Positions 18,009 through 25,893 are shown, counted from the first letter of the stretch. The stretch: 64,000 bases of DNA from a bacterium HR28 (GCA_002898255.1 BEIE01000001.1:1116001-1180000); one strand, 5' to 3'. The notes: generated from the letters alone by a model not told the origin. Numbers and translations: made by a program.

Positions 18009-18632
18009 CGAACGGCTCGCTTCTGCGAAGGCACTCTGCCCCAGCTGGTCAACGTATCCACGGCCGTGAGCGGGATATCCTGCGAGGTGTGTGGTCAGCT
18101 CGTCGGACTGGCCAGGAGAGGTGCGTGCCGCAGCTGTTCTTCGAGGCAACTGCCCAGCCTGGTCCGAGCGAACACTGGCGAGCTTGCCGATGCTGAGCGA
18201 CACGTGAGCGAGTGCCGGCAGCGATGTCATCGAGCACTGTTTCCCCTGATTCGCTGTGGAATCGCTCGTGCAGGAGGCTGGAACGAGGACTCTGCTCGAG
18301 CGGTGTGGTCGCTGGCCTTCGGGCGTGCCGTGCTTTTCGCTGTACGAGGAACGTGACTGCGTACAAGGCCGACGTTGCGTTGGACAGAGAAGGTCCCCGG
18401 ACGGTGGTATCTGCCTCGCCGTGAAGTTGTGCACTTGCATGGCGAAAAGAGGGACAGATTGCTTCGGCATCTGCTTGCTGCGCGAGCGTCGGAGGTTCAC
18501 AACTTACCGCGTTTTGAGGCCGCGATTGGTGACCGGCAGAATCTGAAAAGGGGTGCCGAGGAGTCGTTCGGTCGATTCGGCCAGCTATTGTCCATGCAGA
18601 TTTCGGCTTGGGCGCTAGCGGTTCGCGGTTGA
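18009..18632 (+). pseudogene. Unrecognised frame after thrB, open except for one TGA (possible decayed zinc-ribbon gene)
   Basis: Directly behind the thrB stop, and in the same frame, 208 codons are open except for a single TGA at 18354-18356. From a GTG at 18066 the product begins with a cysteine pattern CEVCGQLV...GACRSC, like a small zinc ribbon; after the TGA it continues with LRWTEKVPGRWYLPRREVV and a charged helical tail (LLRHLLAARASEVHN...). I do not recognise the family. The pattern would suit a recently inactivated gene, but it could be chance, and rare codons (ATA, AGA, AGG) weaken the coding case. The remainder up to 18796 shows nothing convincing. Confidence 0.3.
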
Positions 18633-18796
18633 CGAGGTTGGGGTATCCCGGTGGGGGCGGTAGTGGAGCAGGACGGAAAGCCCAGGCCTTGGCAGCACCA
18701 TTGAGGAAGTTGGCACCGGCGGAGTAGGCTCTGTGTCTTGCCAGTCTCTCCAGTGATGATGCATAGTTATTGTAGAGCTACCGCGATGGAGCCCGG

Positions 18797-18818
18797 CCTC
18801 CGTGGATAGAAACGGAGG
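18797..18818 (+). promoter_or_regulatory. Hairpin covering the ribosome-binding site of the small membrane protein gene
   Basis: CCTCCGT (18797-18803) and ACGGAGG (18812-18818) form a perfect 7-bp stem with an 8-base loop. The 3' arm is the Shine-Dalgarno sequence of the ATG at 18825, so the fold would block ribosome entry. Confidence 0.5.
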
Positions 18819-18824
18819 TGCGCT

Positions 18825-19112
18825 ATGGAGTTCGGAACCTTCCTGCTCATGCTGGCCTTGAGCTACGGCTTTGGAGTCCTCTGGTACGATCTTCTCCCTG
18901 GTCGACTGCCGGAGCGAGTGTGGCGAGTAGCGGCGTATCCCTTCCTTGGCATTTGGATTGCGGAGCAGCTTCCGACCTTTGGGCCGTCGTTCGGTGGCCT
19001 GCATCTGGTTCATGCCGCGATCGGTTCGCTGGTCGCGGTCATTGTGGACTGGGTCATTAACCAGGCGCGGCGGCCGGCGGTGGTCCAGCAGTTCGAGGCG
19101 CGGACGGCGTGA
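18825..19112 (+). CDS. Small membrane protein of unknown function
   Basis: 95 residues; family not recognised. Two or three hydrophobic segments are visible (about residues 3-22, 36-48 and 61-76), with a basic C-terminal tail (NQARRPAVVQQFEARTA) that should be cytoplasmic. Strong ribosome site GGAGGTG seven bases before the ATG, but sequestered in a hairpin. It stands alone: over 800 bp from thrB and followed by its own terminator-like stem before the rpsF promoter. Codon use is like its neighbours, so I take it as a real gene. Confidence 0.65.
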   Translation: MEFGTFLLMLALSYGFGVLWYDLLPGRLPERVWRVAAYPFLGIWIAEQLPTFGPSFGGLHLVHAAIGSLVAVIVDWVINQARRPAVVQQFEARTA

Positions 19113-19145
19113 CCGAGAATCCGGCCGGGCGCCGTCGCGGCAGCG

Positions 19146-19170
19146 AGCCCTGGGGCAGAGCTCCAGGGCT
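19146..19170 (+). terminator. Hairpin behind the small membrane protein gene
   Basis: AGCCCTGG (19146-19153) pairs with CCAGGGCT (19163-19170), extendable by one wobble and one G-C pair to a 5-base loop. No T-tract follows. It ends five bases before the extended -10 of the rpsF promoter. Confidence 0.4.
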
Positions 19171-19174
19171 GATC

Positions 19175-19183
19175 TGCTATACT
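19175..19183 (+). promoter_or_regulatory. Extended -10 promoter of rpsF-ssb-rpsR
   Basis: TGCTATACT gives an extended -10 (TG-N-TATACT). No convincing -35 lies 16-18 bp upstream; that space is taken by the hairpin at 19146-19170. Start near 19190, leaving a leader of about 112 nt. Confidence 0.5.
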
Positions 19184-19242
19184 GGGCACGCTTGCGGTCG
19201 GACGACCGCGTTGGAGTGTAGTTCCTTTCCGCGCTGACGCCG

Positions 19243-19287
19243 CTCGGGTAGGGCAACGGCCGGAGTTGAGCGCAGCGCGTACCCGAG
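19243..19287 (+). promoter_or_regulatory. Candidate S6:S18 autoregulatory leader of rpsF
   Basis: CTCGGGTA (19243-19250) pairs perfectly with TACCCGAG (19280-19287), closing a hairpin that ends directly before the AAAGGAGGAG ribosome site of rpsF. The 3' arm contains the CCGA element known from leaders bound by the S6:S18 complex, and the apical part is GGC-rich. Position in front of rpsF-ssb-rpsR matches the known feedback system; covariation was not tested. Confidence 0.45.
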
Positions 19288-19302
19288 GAAAGGAGGAGAA
19301 CG

Positions 19303-19620
19303 TTGCCACGTTATGAGCCTGAGCCGCGACCGTACGAACTAGTGGTCTTGCTCCGTCCGGATCTGGCGGAGGAGCGGTTGGATGCCGCGATTGAACGGAT
19401 TCGGACAACAATCACCGATCAAGGTGGGACAGTAACCTTTGAAAAGCGGGATACGCCGTGGGGACGACGGCGGCTCGCGTATCCGATTCAGAAATTCCAA
19501 GAAGCGATCTATGTCCTCTTCCAATTGATTTGCCCGCCATCGAAGGCACGAGAGATCGAACGCGAATTGCGGTTAAATGAGCAAGTCTTGCGGCATCTCA
19601 TGGTGCGGATGGACGAGTGA
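19303..19620 (+). CDS. rpsF: 30S ribosomal protein S6
   Basis: 105 residues, TTG start at 19303 set by AAAGGAGGAG six bases upstream; no other in-frame start fits the S6 N-terminus. The sequence shows the S6 pattern PYELVVLLRPDL, GGTVTFEKRDTPWGRRRLAYPI and RELRLNEQVLRHLMVRMD. S6 binds S18 and 16S rRNA in the platform of the small subunit. First gene of the conserved rpsF-ssb-rpsR cluster. Confidence 0.96.
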   Translation: MPRYEPEPRPYELVVLLRPDLAEERLDAAIERIRTTITDQGGTVTFEKRDTPWGRRRLAYPIQKFQEAIYVLFQLICPPSKAREIERELRLNEQVLRHLMVRMDE

Positions 19621-19657
19621 GAGGTCTCCTCGGGGACCGGAGCCCGGAGGATGAGCA

Positions 19658-20116
19658 ATGTCGCGCGGTCTCAATAGGATCGAACTCATTGGGAATGTTG
19701 GCCGCGACCCCGAGATGCGCTACACACCATCTGGGGCTCCGGTCACGCAGTTCCGCCTCGCGGTGAACTCGTTCCGTCGCGGTGCAGAGGGTGGTCAGCC
19801 GGTCGAAGAGACTGACTGGTTCACGGTCGTCTGCTGGAATCGTCTCGCTGAATTTGCGGATCAATACATCCGCAAGGGGACAAAGGTCTATGTCGCAGGC
19901 CGCCTCCGTGTGCGGCGGTATACCGGGAACGACGGGTCGGAGCGCACCGCGGTGGAAGTGATCGCCCGGGAGGTGTTGCTGCTTAGCCCGCGGCCGGCCG
20001 ATGCTGTCCCCGCGGCTGCGCCGCTTGCAGTTGAGGAGGAGCCGGTGGTGCCGGACATTCCTCCAGAGCTACCGCCGTTCGACGATGATCCATGGAGCGA
20101 TCAGGTGCCATTCTGA
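19658..20116 (+). CDS. ssb: Single-stranded DNA-binding protein
   Basis: 152 residues. One OB fold: MSRGLNRIELIGNVGRDPEMRYTPSG at the start, WFTVVCWNRLAEFADQYIRKGTKVYVAGRL in the middle. The linker is short and Pro/Ala-rich, and the acidic tip ends DDDPWSDQVPF, the partner-recruiting tail usually seen as DDDIPF. It coats ssDNA during replication, repair and recombination. GGAGGATGAGCA precedes the ATG. Lies between rpsF (37 bp) and rpsR (27 bp) as in many bacteria. Confidence 0.96.
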   Translation: MSRGLNRIELIGNVGRDPEMRYTPSGAPVTQFRLAVNSFRRGAEGGQPVEETDWFTVVCWNRLAEFADQYIRKGTKVYVAGRLRVRRYTGNDGSERTAVEVIAREVLLLSPRPADAVPAAAPLAVEEEPVVPDIPPELPPFDDDPWSDQVPF

Positions 20117-20143
20117 GATCGAACGTGAGGAGTGGAGAAAGCG

Positions 20144-20467
20144 ATGATGGACGAACTGGAGACAACACCTGTGCCTGACGACGAGGCAACTGCAGAATCT
20201 CCTGAAACAACGGCGGCTGCGGCGCGGCCAAGCCGCCAGGCGACCACGCGGTATTACCCGCGGAAGAAGGTTTGTGCCTTCTGTATGGATGGGATCAAGA
20301 AGATCGATTACAAGGACTTTGGGCGTCTGCGACGGTATCTCTCGCCGCAGGCCAAGATAGAGCCCCGGCGATCGACTGGGACGTGCGCAAAGCATCAGCG
20401 CCAGCTGGCTCGTGCGATCAAACGGGCACGGCATCTCGCGCTCTTACCGTTTGTCCCGGAGCGCTGA
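20144..20467 (+). CDS. rpsR: 30S ribosomal protein S18
   Basis: 107 residues from the ATG at 20144 (20147 equally possible). An unusual acidic, Thr/Glu/Ala-rich N-terminal extension of about 30 residues precedes the conserved S18 core [22 protein letters not shown]...[26 protein letters not shown]. The core keeps CAFC and TGTCAKHQ, which supply the cysteines of zinc-bearing (C+) S18 proteins. S18 pairs with S6 in the small subunit. SD GAGGAG stands about a dozen bases upstream. Confidence 0.95.
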   Translation: MMDELETTPVPDDEATAESPETTAAAARPSRQATTRYYPRKKVCAFCMDGIKKIDYKDFGRLRRYLSPQAKIEPRRSTGTCAKHQRQLARAIKRARHLALLPFVPER

Positions 20468-20526
20468 GCTGAGCGAGCGGCTCCGGACGGGTGCGGGAGT
20501 CGGGATACGAGCCAGCGAGGTGCTGT

Positions 20527-21915
20527 ATGCAGGAGTGGGTTCGGCGGTGGCTGCCCGGTCGTCGACGTGAGACGACACCGAGTGTTCGGCGCCGCCGTGT
20601 GCCACGGCGTGAGCGAGAGCGGGTGCAGGAGCGAGCCGCACTAGTCGGAGTTGCTGTCGTGCTCGCGCTTGTGGCGGCGCTCCTCGGGGGCGGTGCAGTC
20701 TACCAGTACTGGTACTTGCCCCGCCAGGTGGTGGTTGAGGTGAATGGTGAGTCAATCACCCGTGGTGATTACTGGAAGGTGCGCAAGCTCGAGCTTCTTA
20801 ACCAGATCTCCCAGTATCAGCAACTCGCAAACCTCACCACCGGGCAGCAGAGCGTGCAGTACCAGCAATTGGCCGATCAGGCACGACAGCAGCTCCCGAC
20901 CGTCGAACGCGATCCGATCAACCAGGCGACGGTTGAACGCATGGTCGACGACCTGATCACCATCCAGCGGATGGGACAACTCGGTCTTTCGCTCGATCCG
21001 CAGGAAGTTGAAGAATACACGCTGAGTCTCTTCAGTAGTGTTCCGATCCTCACCCCGACGCCGACCTTGGGCGTCGACCCGACCGCTGCCGCTTGGGCCA
21101 CTGCGACTGCCGCAGTGACGCCCACTCCTGCTCCAACACCGACACCGGAACCCGGAAGTACCCCAACACCAACGCCTACTCCGACGCCGACTCCCTCCGT
21201 AACTCCGACAGCGACACCAACCGTTCCACCAGAGGAGGCTAGAGCGACCGCCACAGCCGCAATGGGCGAATATCAGCGCAACGTGCTCAAGGAGGCTGGG
21301 CTCTCCTTAGCAGACTTCCAGCGCCTCGTGGTTCGGCCGATGCTAGCACGTGAAAAAATCCAGCGTGCGCTGGAGGAAAGGATTCCCTTGCGTGGCGAGC
21401 AGGTTCATGCCGCACATATTCTTCTAGCCACTCGGGAGGCTGCCGAAGAAGCGCTGGCGGACATTCAGGGGGGAGCGGACTTCGCGACTATTGCTCGCGA
21501 GCGATCGACGGATAGCGACACAGCGCCGAACGGGGGTGATTTGGGCTGGTTGCCGCGGGGATACATGCCGCCAGAATTTGATGAAGTCGCGTTTGCGTTG
21601 CAACCTGGCGAGGTCGGCGGGCCAGTGCAGACGATATACGGTTGGCACATCGTCAAAGTCCTCGAGCGCGATCCGGACCGTCCCGTCAGTACCCGAATGC
21701 TGGAGGCACTGCGTGGGCAGGCTTTCAGCCGTTGGCTTGACGAACAGCGACGGACATCGGTGATCCGCTGGCATCTCGGGTTGTCACCGCTGCCAACGCC
21801 GGGAACGCAGCCGTTCCTCGCACCACCGGATGCGCCCCCGACCCCAACGCCGACGCCAACACCGTCCCCGACAGCCGAACCAGGAGCGACACCAGGGAGC
21901 ACTCCAACTCCGTGA
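20527..21915 (+). CDS. Membrane-anchored parvulin-type peptidyl-prolyl isomerase (SurA/PrsA-like)
   Basis: 462 residues from the ATG at 20527 (GAGGTG upstream). A very basic cytoplasmic N-terminus (about 1-38) and one membrane helix (about 40-62) anchor an extracytoplasmic chaperone. A SurA_N-like helical region (VEVNGESITRGDYWKV...) is split by a low-complexity PTPTPTP-type linker near residues 195-235. The parvulin domain follows (VHAAHILLATREAAEEAL...FATIARERSTDSDTAPNGGDLGWLPRG...GWHIVKVLERD). The C-terminus is a second Pro/Thr repeat tail. It should fold exported proteins. It starts 59 bp behind rpsR. Confidence 0.88.
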   Translation: MQEWVRRWLPGRRRETTPSVRRRRVPRRERERVQERAALVGVAVVLALVAALLGGGAVYQYWYLPRQVVVEVNGESITRGDYWKVRKLELLNQISQYQQLANLTTGQQSVQYQQLADQARQQLPTVERDPINQATVERMVDDLITIQRMGQLGLSLDPQEVEEYTLSLFSSVPILTPTPTLGVDPTAAAWATATAAVTPTPAPTPTPEPGSTPTPTPTPTPTPSVTPTATPTVPPEEARATATAAMGEYQRNVLKEAGLSLADFQRLVVRPMLAREKIQRALEERIPLRGEQVHAAHILLATREAAEEALADIQGGADFATIARERSTDSDTAPNGGDLGWLPRGYMPPEFDEVAFALQPGEVGGPVQTIYGWHIVKVLERDPDRPVSTRMLEALRGQAFSRWLDEQRRTSVIRWHLGLSPLPTPGTQPFLAPPDAPPTPTPTPTPSPTAEPGATPGSTPTP

Positions 21916-21979
21916 GCGCTTCTTGGACACGTGCGGCGTGTTGGCGTAATTGACAATGATCCGTAAGGAGGCGAGCAGC

Positions 21980-22981
21980 ATGCGCGCCCCGAGCTCGATC
22001 CGTTACCGCGCGCGAGCGGCTCCTTCAGCAGGCGGATTGATCGGCCTCGGACTCTTTGGCGTGCTCGCCGCAACCGCAGTGCTCGCGGTTCTCGGACTCC
22101 TCGGCGTCACGCGGTCGACGCTCTCTTTACCGATCCTCTGGGTGGTCTTCCTTGTGAGCGGTGTTGGCACCGTCGGCATGGGCTATCTCCTGGTTGGGTA
22201 CTTTTCCCTTGGTTACGATGTGACAGATCGGTCGATCCGTATCCGGTGGGGAGGGCGGATCGACGAAGTACCGCTTGATCGACTCACGTATGCTGGTCCT
22301 GCTGCGCCGTTGCTTGGTGGAGCGATGCAGCGGTGGCAGCCATTCTGGCCTGGCTACTATGTGGGCTGGTTGCGGTCTCCCTTTGGTCGTGTTCGAGTAG
22401 CGGCCACACAACCGATCAGTCGGCAACTTCTGCTTTCCACAGGGACGGAGCATTGGGCAATCTCTCCAGCACAGCCGGTCATTTTTCTGGAACAGGTTGC
22501 GGCGGCTCGAAGACAACGTGAGGTAGGAACCGCCGAGGTGACAATCGCGGGCCGCGAGCAACTGGCTGAAGCGGGGTGGACGGCGGCTTTCCCGACGGTG
22601 GGCGACGCGAGGGAACCGCGACCTGCGCAAGACTTCGCTTCTGCACTACGGCCGGTGTTCTTGCGCGATCCTGTGGCGCTTGGTCTTGTCGCGCTGTCGC
22701 TTGGCTTACTCGTGGGGCTCGTTGTCTTCCTGGTCCTCCGCTCGGTTCACCTGCCGGAGACGCTGGTCCTTCACTGGAACGCCGCAGGGCTCCCAGATCG
22801 GATCGGCACGCGCCGCGATCTGTGGTTGCTGCCGATTGTGGCGGCGATTGTCACCATCGCCAATCTTGCGCTCGCTTTCCTTGCTGAGCCCCTCGAGCGC
22901 TTTGCGGCTCGACTATTGCTGGCCGGCACGGTCGTCGTACTCGCCCTGACCTGGATCGCACTGTTGACGATCACACTCTGA
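21980..22981 (+). CDS. Membrane protein with PH-like (bPH) domain and DUF1648
   Basis: 333 residues from the ATG at 21980, preceded by AAGGAGG. Two membrane helices (about 18-45 and 50-70) are followed by a bacterial PH-like segment (LGYDVTDRSIRIRWGGRIDEVPLDRLTYAGPA). The C-terminal part has further helices around a DUF1648 motif (LPETLVLHWNAAGLPDRIGTR), known from SdpI-type immunity and related membrane proteins. Function unknown. It sits 22 bp before a CDP-alcohol phosphatidyltransferase, so an envelope-lipid context is possible (inference). Confidence 0.7.
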   Translation: MRAPSSIRYRARAAPSAGGLIGLGLFGVLAATAVLAVLGLLGVTRSTLSLPILWVVFLVSGVGTVGMGYLLVGYFSLGYDVTDRSIRIRWGGRIDEVPLDRLTYAGPAAPLLGGAMQRWQPFWPGYYVGWLRSPFGRVRVAATQPISRQLLLSTGTEHWAISPAQPVIFLEQVAAARRQREVGTAEVTIAGREQLAEAGWTAAFPTVGDAREPRPAQDFASALRPVFLRDPVALGLVALSLGLLVGLVVFLVLRSVHLPETLVLHWNAAGLPDRIGTRRDLWLLPIVAAIVTIANLALAFLAEPLERFAARLLLAGTVVVLALTWIALLTITL

Positions 22982-23003
22982 GACGAAGTGAAAGGGGCCA
23001 GCC

Positions 23004-23666
23004 GTGGCCAACGCGATCACTGCCGGCCGAGTCGCGCTGCTTTTCGTCGCTATCGGGCTCCTGTATAGCCAACAGCGCTGGCTTTCGTTTCTCGCGTGGC
23101 TGGTGCTCTTCGTCGTCTTTCTGGGGGATGCACTCGATGGCATCGTCGCCCGGCGACGAGGACAGTCGACTGTGTTCGGCGCAGTCTTCGATATCGCCGG
23201 AGATCGTGTCGTCGAGAACGCGTTATGGATCGTTTTTGCCGATCTCGGCCTGATTGGGGTGTGGGCCCCCCTGCTTGTCATGACGCGTGGTTTTCTCGTC
23301 GACGGGCTCCGGAGCGTTGCGCTCCAGGCTGGGCGGACGCCTTTCGGTGAACGAACGATGGCCCGGACTCGACTGACGCGCTTTCTCACTGCCTCGCGAG
23401 CCATGCGGGCCCTGTACGGTGTCGCGAAGCTGGTGGCCTTTCTCTTTCTTGGTGGATTGATCGTAGAGCAAAGTGGTGGATTTCCAGGTGCCGGTTGGTT
23501 GTTCCATTGGCCGGTCTCACTCGCTCTTGGGTGGGCGAGCGTGTACGGGACGCTTGCGCTGACAGTGGTGCGTGGTCTCCCCGTCATTGTGGACGCCTGG
23601 CCCTATCTTGGGTGGTCTGCGGAAGATTTCCAACGAGCCTCGTCTGAGGAACCGACTGCAGGCTAA
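23004..23666 (+). CDS. CDP-alcohol phosphatidyltransferase family protein
   Basis: 220 residues, GTG start with GAAAGGGG upstream. The full catalytic pattern D-x2-D-G-x2-A-R-x8-G-x3-D-x3-D is seen as DALDGIVARRRGQSTVFGAV with DIAGD following (about residues 42-65), and multiple membrane helices surround it. The family joins a CDP-activated lipid to an alcohol phosphate (glycerol-3-phosphate, inositol phosphate, serine). The substrate cannot be read from sequence here. It is followed 14 bp later by an acyltransferase, so the pair probably builds and acylates one phospholipid. Confidence 0.88.
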   Translation: MANAITAGRVALLFVAIGLLYSQQRWLSFLAWLVLFVVFLGDALDGIVARRRGQSTVFGAVFDIAGDRVVENALWIVFADLGLIGVWAPLLVMTRGFLVDGLRSVALQAGRTPFGERTMARTRLTRFLTASRAMRALYGVAKLVAFLFLGGLIVEQSGGFPGAGWLFHWPVSLALGWASVYGTLALTVVRGLPVIVDAWPYLGWSAEDFQRASSEEPTAG

Positions 23667-23680
23667 TCCGTCGGAGAGCG

Positions 23681-24517
23681 ATGCGATTTGGTGTGGAGAC
23701 CTCTCGTCGGCCACTGCTCGAATTCATCGGGGGATGGATCGCTGATCGGATTGCCGACCTTACGTTCGCCATTCTTCGTTGCCAGCGGCGGGCTGCAGCG
23801 GCGAACGTGGCACGTGTCCTCGCCGTGACGCCAGACTCCCCTGTGGTGCACGCCTTGGTACGCCAAGCATTTCGTAGCAGCGTGAGAAACGTTTTGGCGC
23901 TCGTGGCAATTCGCCTTCTCCGCCAGCAGTGGCACCCACCCATCGTGTTCGAATTCGCGGATGAAGAAGGGAGAGAGGTTGGAAGACCAGCCATCGTCAT
24001 CTCAGCGCATCTCGGTCCTTTTGATGTTGTTGGGGCACTCCTGGGTGCGCAGGGTTACCGGATTACCGCGTTGGCGGCGCCCATGCGGCCGCGGTGGCTC
24101 GACCAGATCGTCCGCGCGTTGCGGAGTGCTCCTGGCATCACACTCCTGATGCCTACACGACAGGGGCTCCGTCAGGCCATCGAGGCGATCGCGTCGCAGG
24201 AAAGCGTCGTTTTCCTGGTCGATCGGAATGTCCTGGGAAATGGTCGGACGATCAAATTCTTTGGAGTTCCAACGCGGCTGCCTGACGGACCGGTTCGGCT
24301 GGCACGCCGGCTCGGCTGCTCGCTGGTTCCTGTCTTCTGCTACCGGATGGGCCGCAGATACGTGGTGCGTATAGAGCGGCCGATCGTTGTACCACGGAGC
24401 GATGATGCAGAAAAGGACGTGCACTCCGCACTGGAAACAATGGTGCAGGTGCTTGAGCAGGCTATCCAGCGAGCTCCCGATCAGTGGTTGGTGTTCAGCC
24501 CGGTGTGGCCGCGCTGA
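23681..24517 (+). CDS. Lysophospholipid/LpxL-HtrB-type acyltransferase
   Basis: 278 residues. The family catalytic H-x4-D motif is present as SAHLGPFD (near residue 109), followed by the substrate-pocket pattern (FLVDRNVLGNGRTIKFFG, LPDGPVRLARRLGCSLVPVF) typical of LpxL/HtrB and the mycobacterial PatA branch. It would transfer an acyl chain to a glycolipid or phospholipid at the inner membrane face. Lipid A synthesis is not expected in this lineage, so a PatA-like role on phosphoinositol lipids is more likely (inference). Its last 37 bp overlap the 3' end of rimO on the other strand. Confidence 0.85.
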   Translation: MRFGVETSRRPLLEFIGGWIADRIADLTFAILRCQRRAAAANVARVLAVTPDSPVVHALVRQAFRSSVRNVLALVAIRLLRQQWHPPIVFEFADEEGREVGRPAIVISAHLGPFDVVGALLGAQGYRITALAAPMRPRWLDQIVRALRSAPGITLLMPTRQGLRQAIEAIASQESVVFLVDRNVLGNGRTIKFFGVPTRLPDGPVRLARRLGCSLVPVFCYRMGRRYVVRIERPIVVPRSDDAEKDVHSALETMVQVLEQAIQRAPDQWLVFSPVWPR

Positions 24518-25893
24518 CGGGTTTGCGACAGTGTGCGCCGTGAAGGCTTCAGCCGTGCTGACGGGTACTCGGCCCACAGGTCGTAGGGCTCGGCATGGGT
24601 CACCCGTACCCTGACGAGTTCACCGATTGGAAGTTGCCCCGGTACAAAGACGAGGCCGTCGACTTCCGGCGCATGCCGCGCAGCTCGTCCGGCTGACAGT
24701 GGCAAGCGCCGTCCCAACTCGTCTTCCAGCTCGCCGTGTCCCTCAATCAGGATTTCGAGCTCCTGGCCAACAAGCGCTTTGTTCTTCGCGAGCGAGATGC
24801 GCTGCTGTAGTTCCATGAGCGCAGCCCGGCGCTCTTCTGCGATCTCGCGTGGTACCGGTTGCCCAACGCGGGCGCTGGCTGTCGGCTCTTCGCGGGAATA
24901 GACAAAGACACCGACATGATCGAACTGCATTTCCTCCACAAAGTCGTAGAGTCGCTGGAACTGCTCGTCCGTCTCACCGGGAAAGCCAACGATGAACGTC
25001 GTGCGGAGTGCCACACCCGGGATGCGTTGGCGCGCATAGGCGATAAGCCGGCGATAAAAGTCAGGGTTGCTCGGGCGAGCCATGGCGCGCAAGATGGCCG
25101 GATCCGCGTGTTGGAGTGGGATGTCAAGATACGGCACGCATTGCGGAAGTTCCGCCATGGTATCGATCAAACGGAAGAGCAGCGGAGTGGGATACAGGTA
25201 GAGTAACCGCAGCCAAGGAAGTTCGGGGACCTGTTCGGCGATGAGGCGGAGGAGACAAGGGAGTCCGTCACGGAGCCCCAGATCGGCGCCATACCGGATG
25301 GTGTCCTGGGCGACCAGAACAACTTCTTTGGTTCCGACATCGACGAGTTCGCGGATCTCACGGACGACATCAGACGGCCGCTTACTGACCTGCTGGCCCT
25401 TTATCAGTGGAATGGCACAGAAGGAGCAGCGGTGGTCACAGCCGTCGGCGATCTTGACGTAGGCGCTTGGTCGCGCCGTGGGAAGACGACGGAATGTCGG
25501 CAGTGTCTCTTCGGGTGGGCGGACACTCGGAACTGGCAAATCAAGAAGCGTGGCGACAAGTGAATCGATGCGCGTCCACTCGCGGGTGGAGAGGAGTGCA
25601 TCGACGCCGTCCGGAAGCTCGCGGCGGTGCTCATCGAGACTGACCATGCAGCCTGCCGCGATGATCACTTGACCGGGACGGCGGCGAGCCAAAAGGCGTT
25701 CAATCGTGGCACGTGACTCCGCGCGTGCGGCGCCAAGGAAGCCGCAGGTGTTGACGATGACGACGCGTGCCTTGCGGGGATCATCTGTTGGCTCAAGCCC
25801 TTGGGCGATGAGGCGTTGTGCCATCCCCTCGGAATCGACCTGATTCTTTGAGCAACCGAGCGTCACGATATGGAATCGAATCGGTGCCTTCAT
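24481..25893 (-). CDS. rimO: Ribosomal protein S12 methylthiotransferase
   Basis: 470 residues. Radical-SAM enzyme that adds a methylthio group to an aspartate of S12. The N-terminal UPF0004 domain (FHIVTLGCSKNQVDSEGM, VNTCGFL, AAGCM) binds one Fe4S4 cluster; the radical-SAM triad is in KIADGCDHRCSFCAIP; the C-terminal TRAM domain spans about 385-455. LGCSKNQVD and IKGQQVSKRP speak for RimO over MiaB. ATG at 25893 has GAGGAACGAGA upstream; an open extension of 63 codons further upstream is unconserved. Convergent overlap of 37 bp with the acyltransferase gene. Confidence 0.93.
   Translation of the reverse strand: MKAPIRFHIVTLGCSKNQVDSEGMAQRLIAQGLEPTDDPRKARVVIVNTCGFLGAARAESRATIERLLARRRPGQVIIAAGCMVSLDEHRRELPDGVDALLSTREWTRIDSLVATLLDLPVPSVRPPEETLPTFRRLPTARPSAYVKIADGCDHRCSFCAIPLIKGQQVSKRPSDVVREIRELVDVGTKEVVLVAQDTIRYGADLGLRDGLPCLLRLIAEQVPELPWLRLLYLYPTPLLFRLIDTMAELPQCVPYLDIPLQHADPAILRAMARPSNPDFYRRLIAYARQRIPGVALRTTFIVGFPGETDEQFQRLYDFVEEMQFDHVGVFVYSREEPTASARVGQPVPREIAEERRAALMELQQRISLAKNKALVGQELEILIEGHGELEDELGRRLPLSAGRAARHAPEVDGLVFVPGQLPIGELVRVRVTHAEPYDLWAEYPSARLKPSRRTLSQTRQRGHTGLNTNH

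Noticed and set aside
18354-18356. TGA read as selenocysteine
   Set aside because: No selenoprotein family resemblance and no recognisable SECIS-like hairpin directly behind the TGA; nonsense mutation or chance is simpler.
21040-21240. DNA tandem repeat in the PPIase gene as a mobile or CRISPR-like repeat
   Set aside because: The pattern follows codons for alternating Pro and Thr and is protein low complexity, not a spacer-repeat array.
23681-24517. Lipid A acyltransferase (true LpxL)
   Set aside because: The fold matches, but no other lipid A gene is present and the presumed lineage lacks lipopolysaccharide; a phospholipid or glycolipid acyltransferase is more likely.
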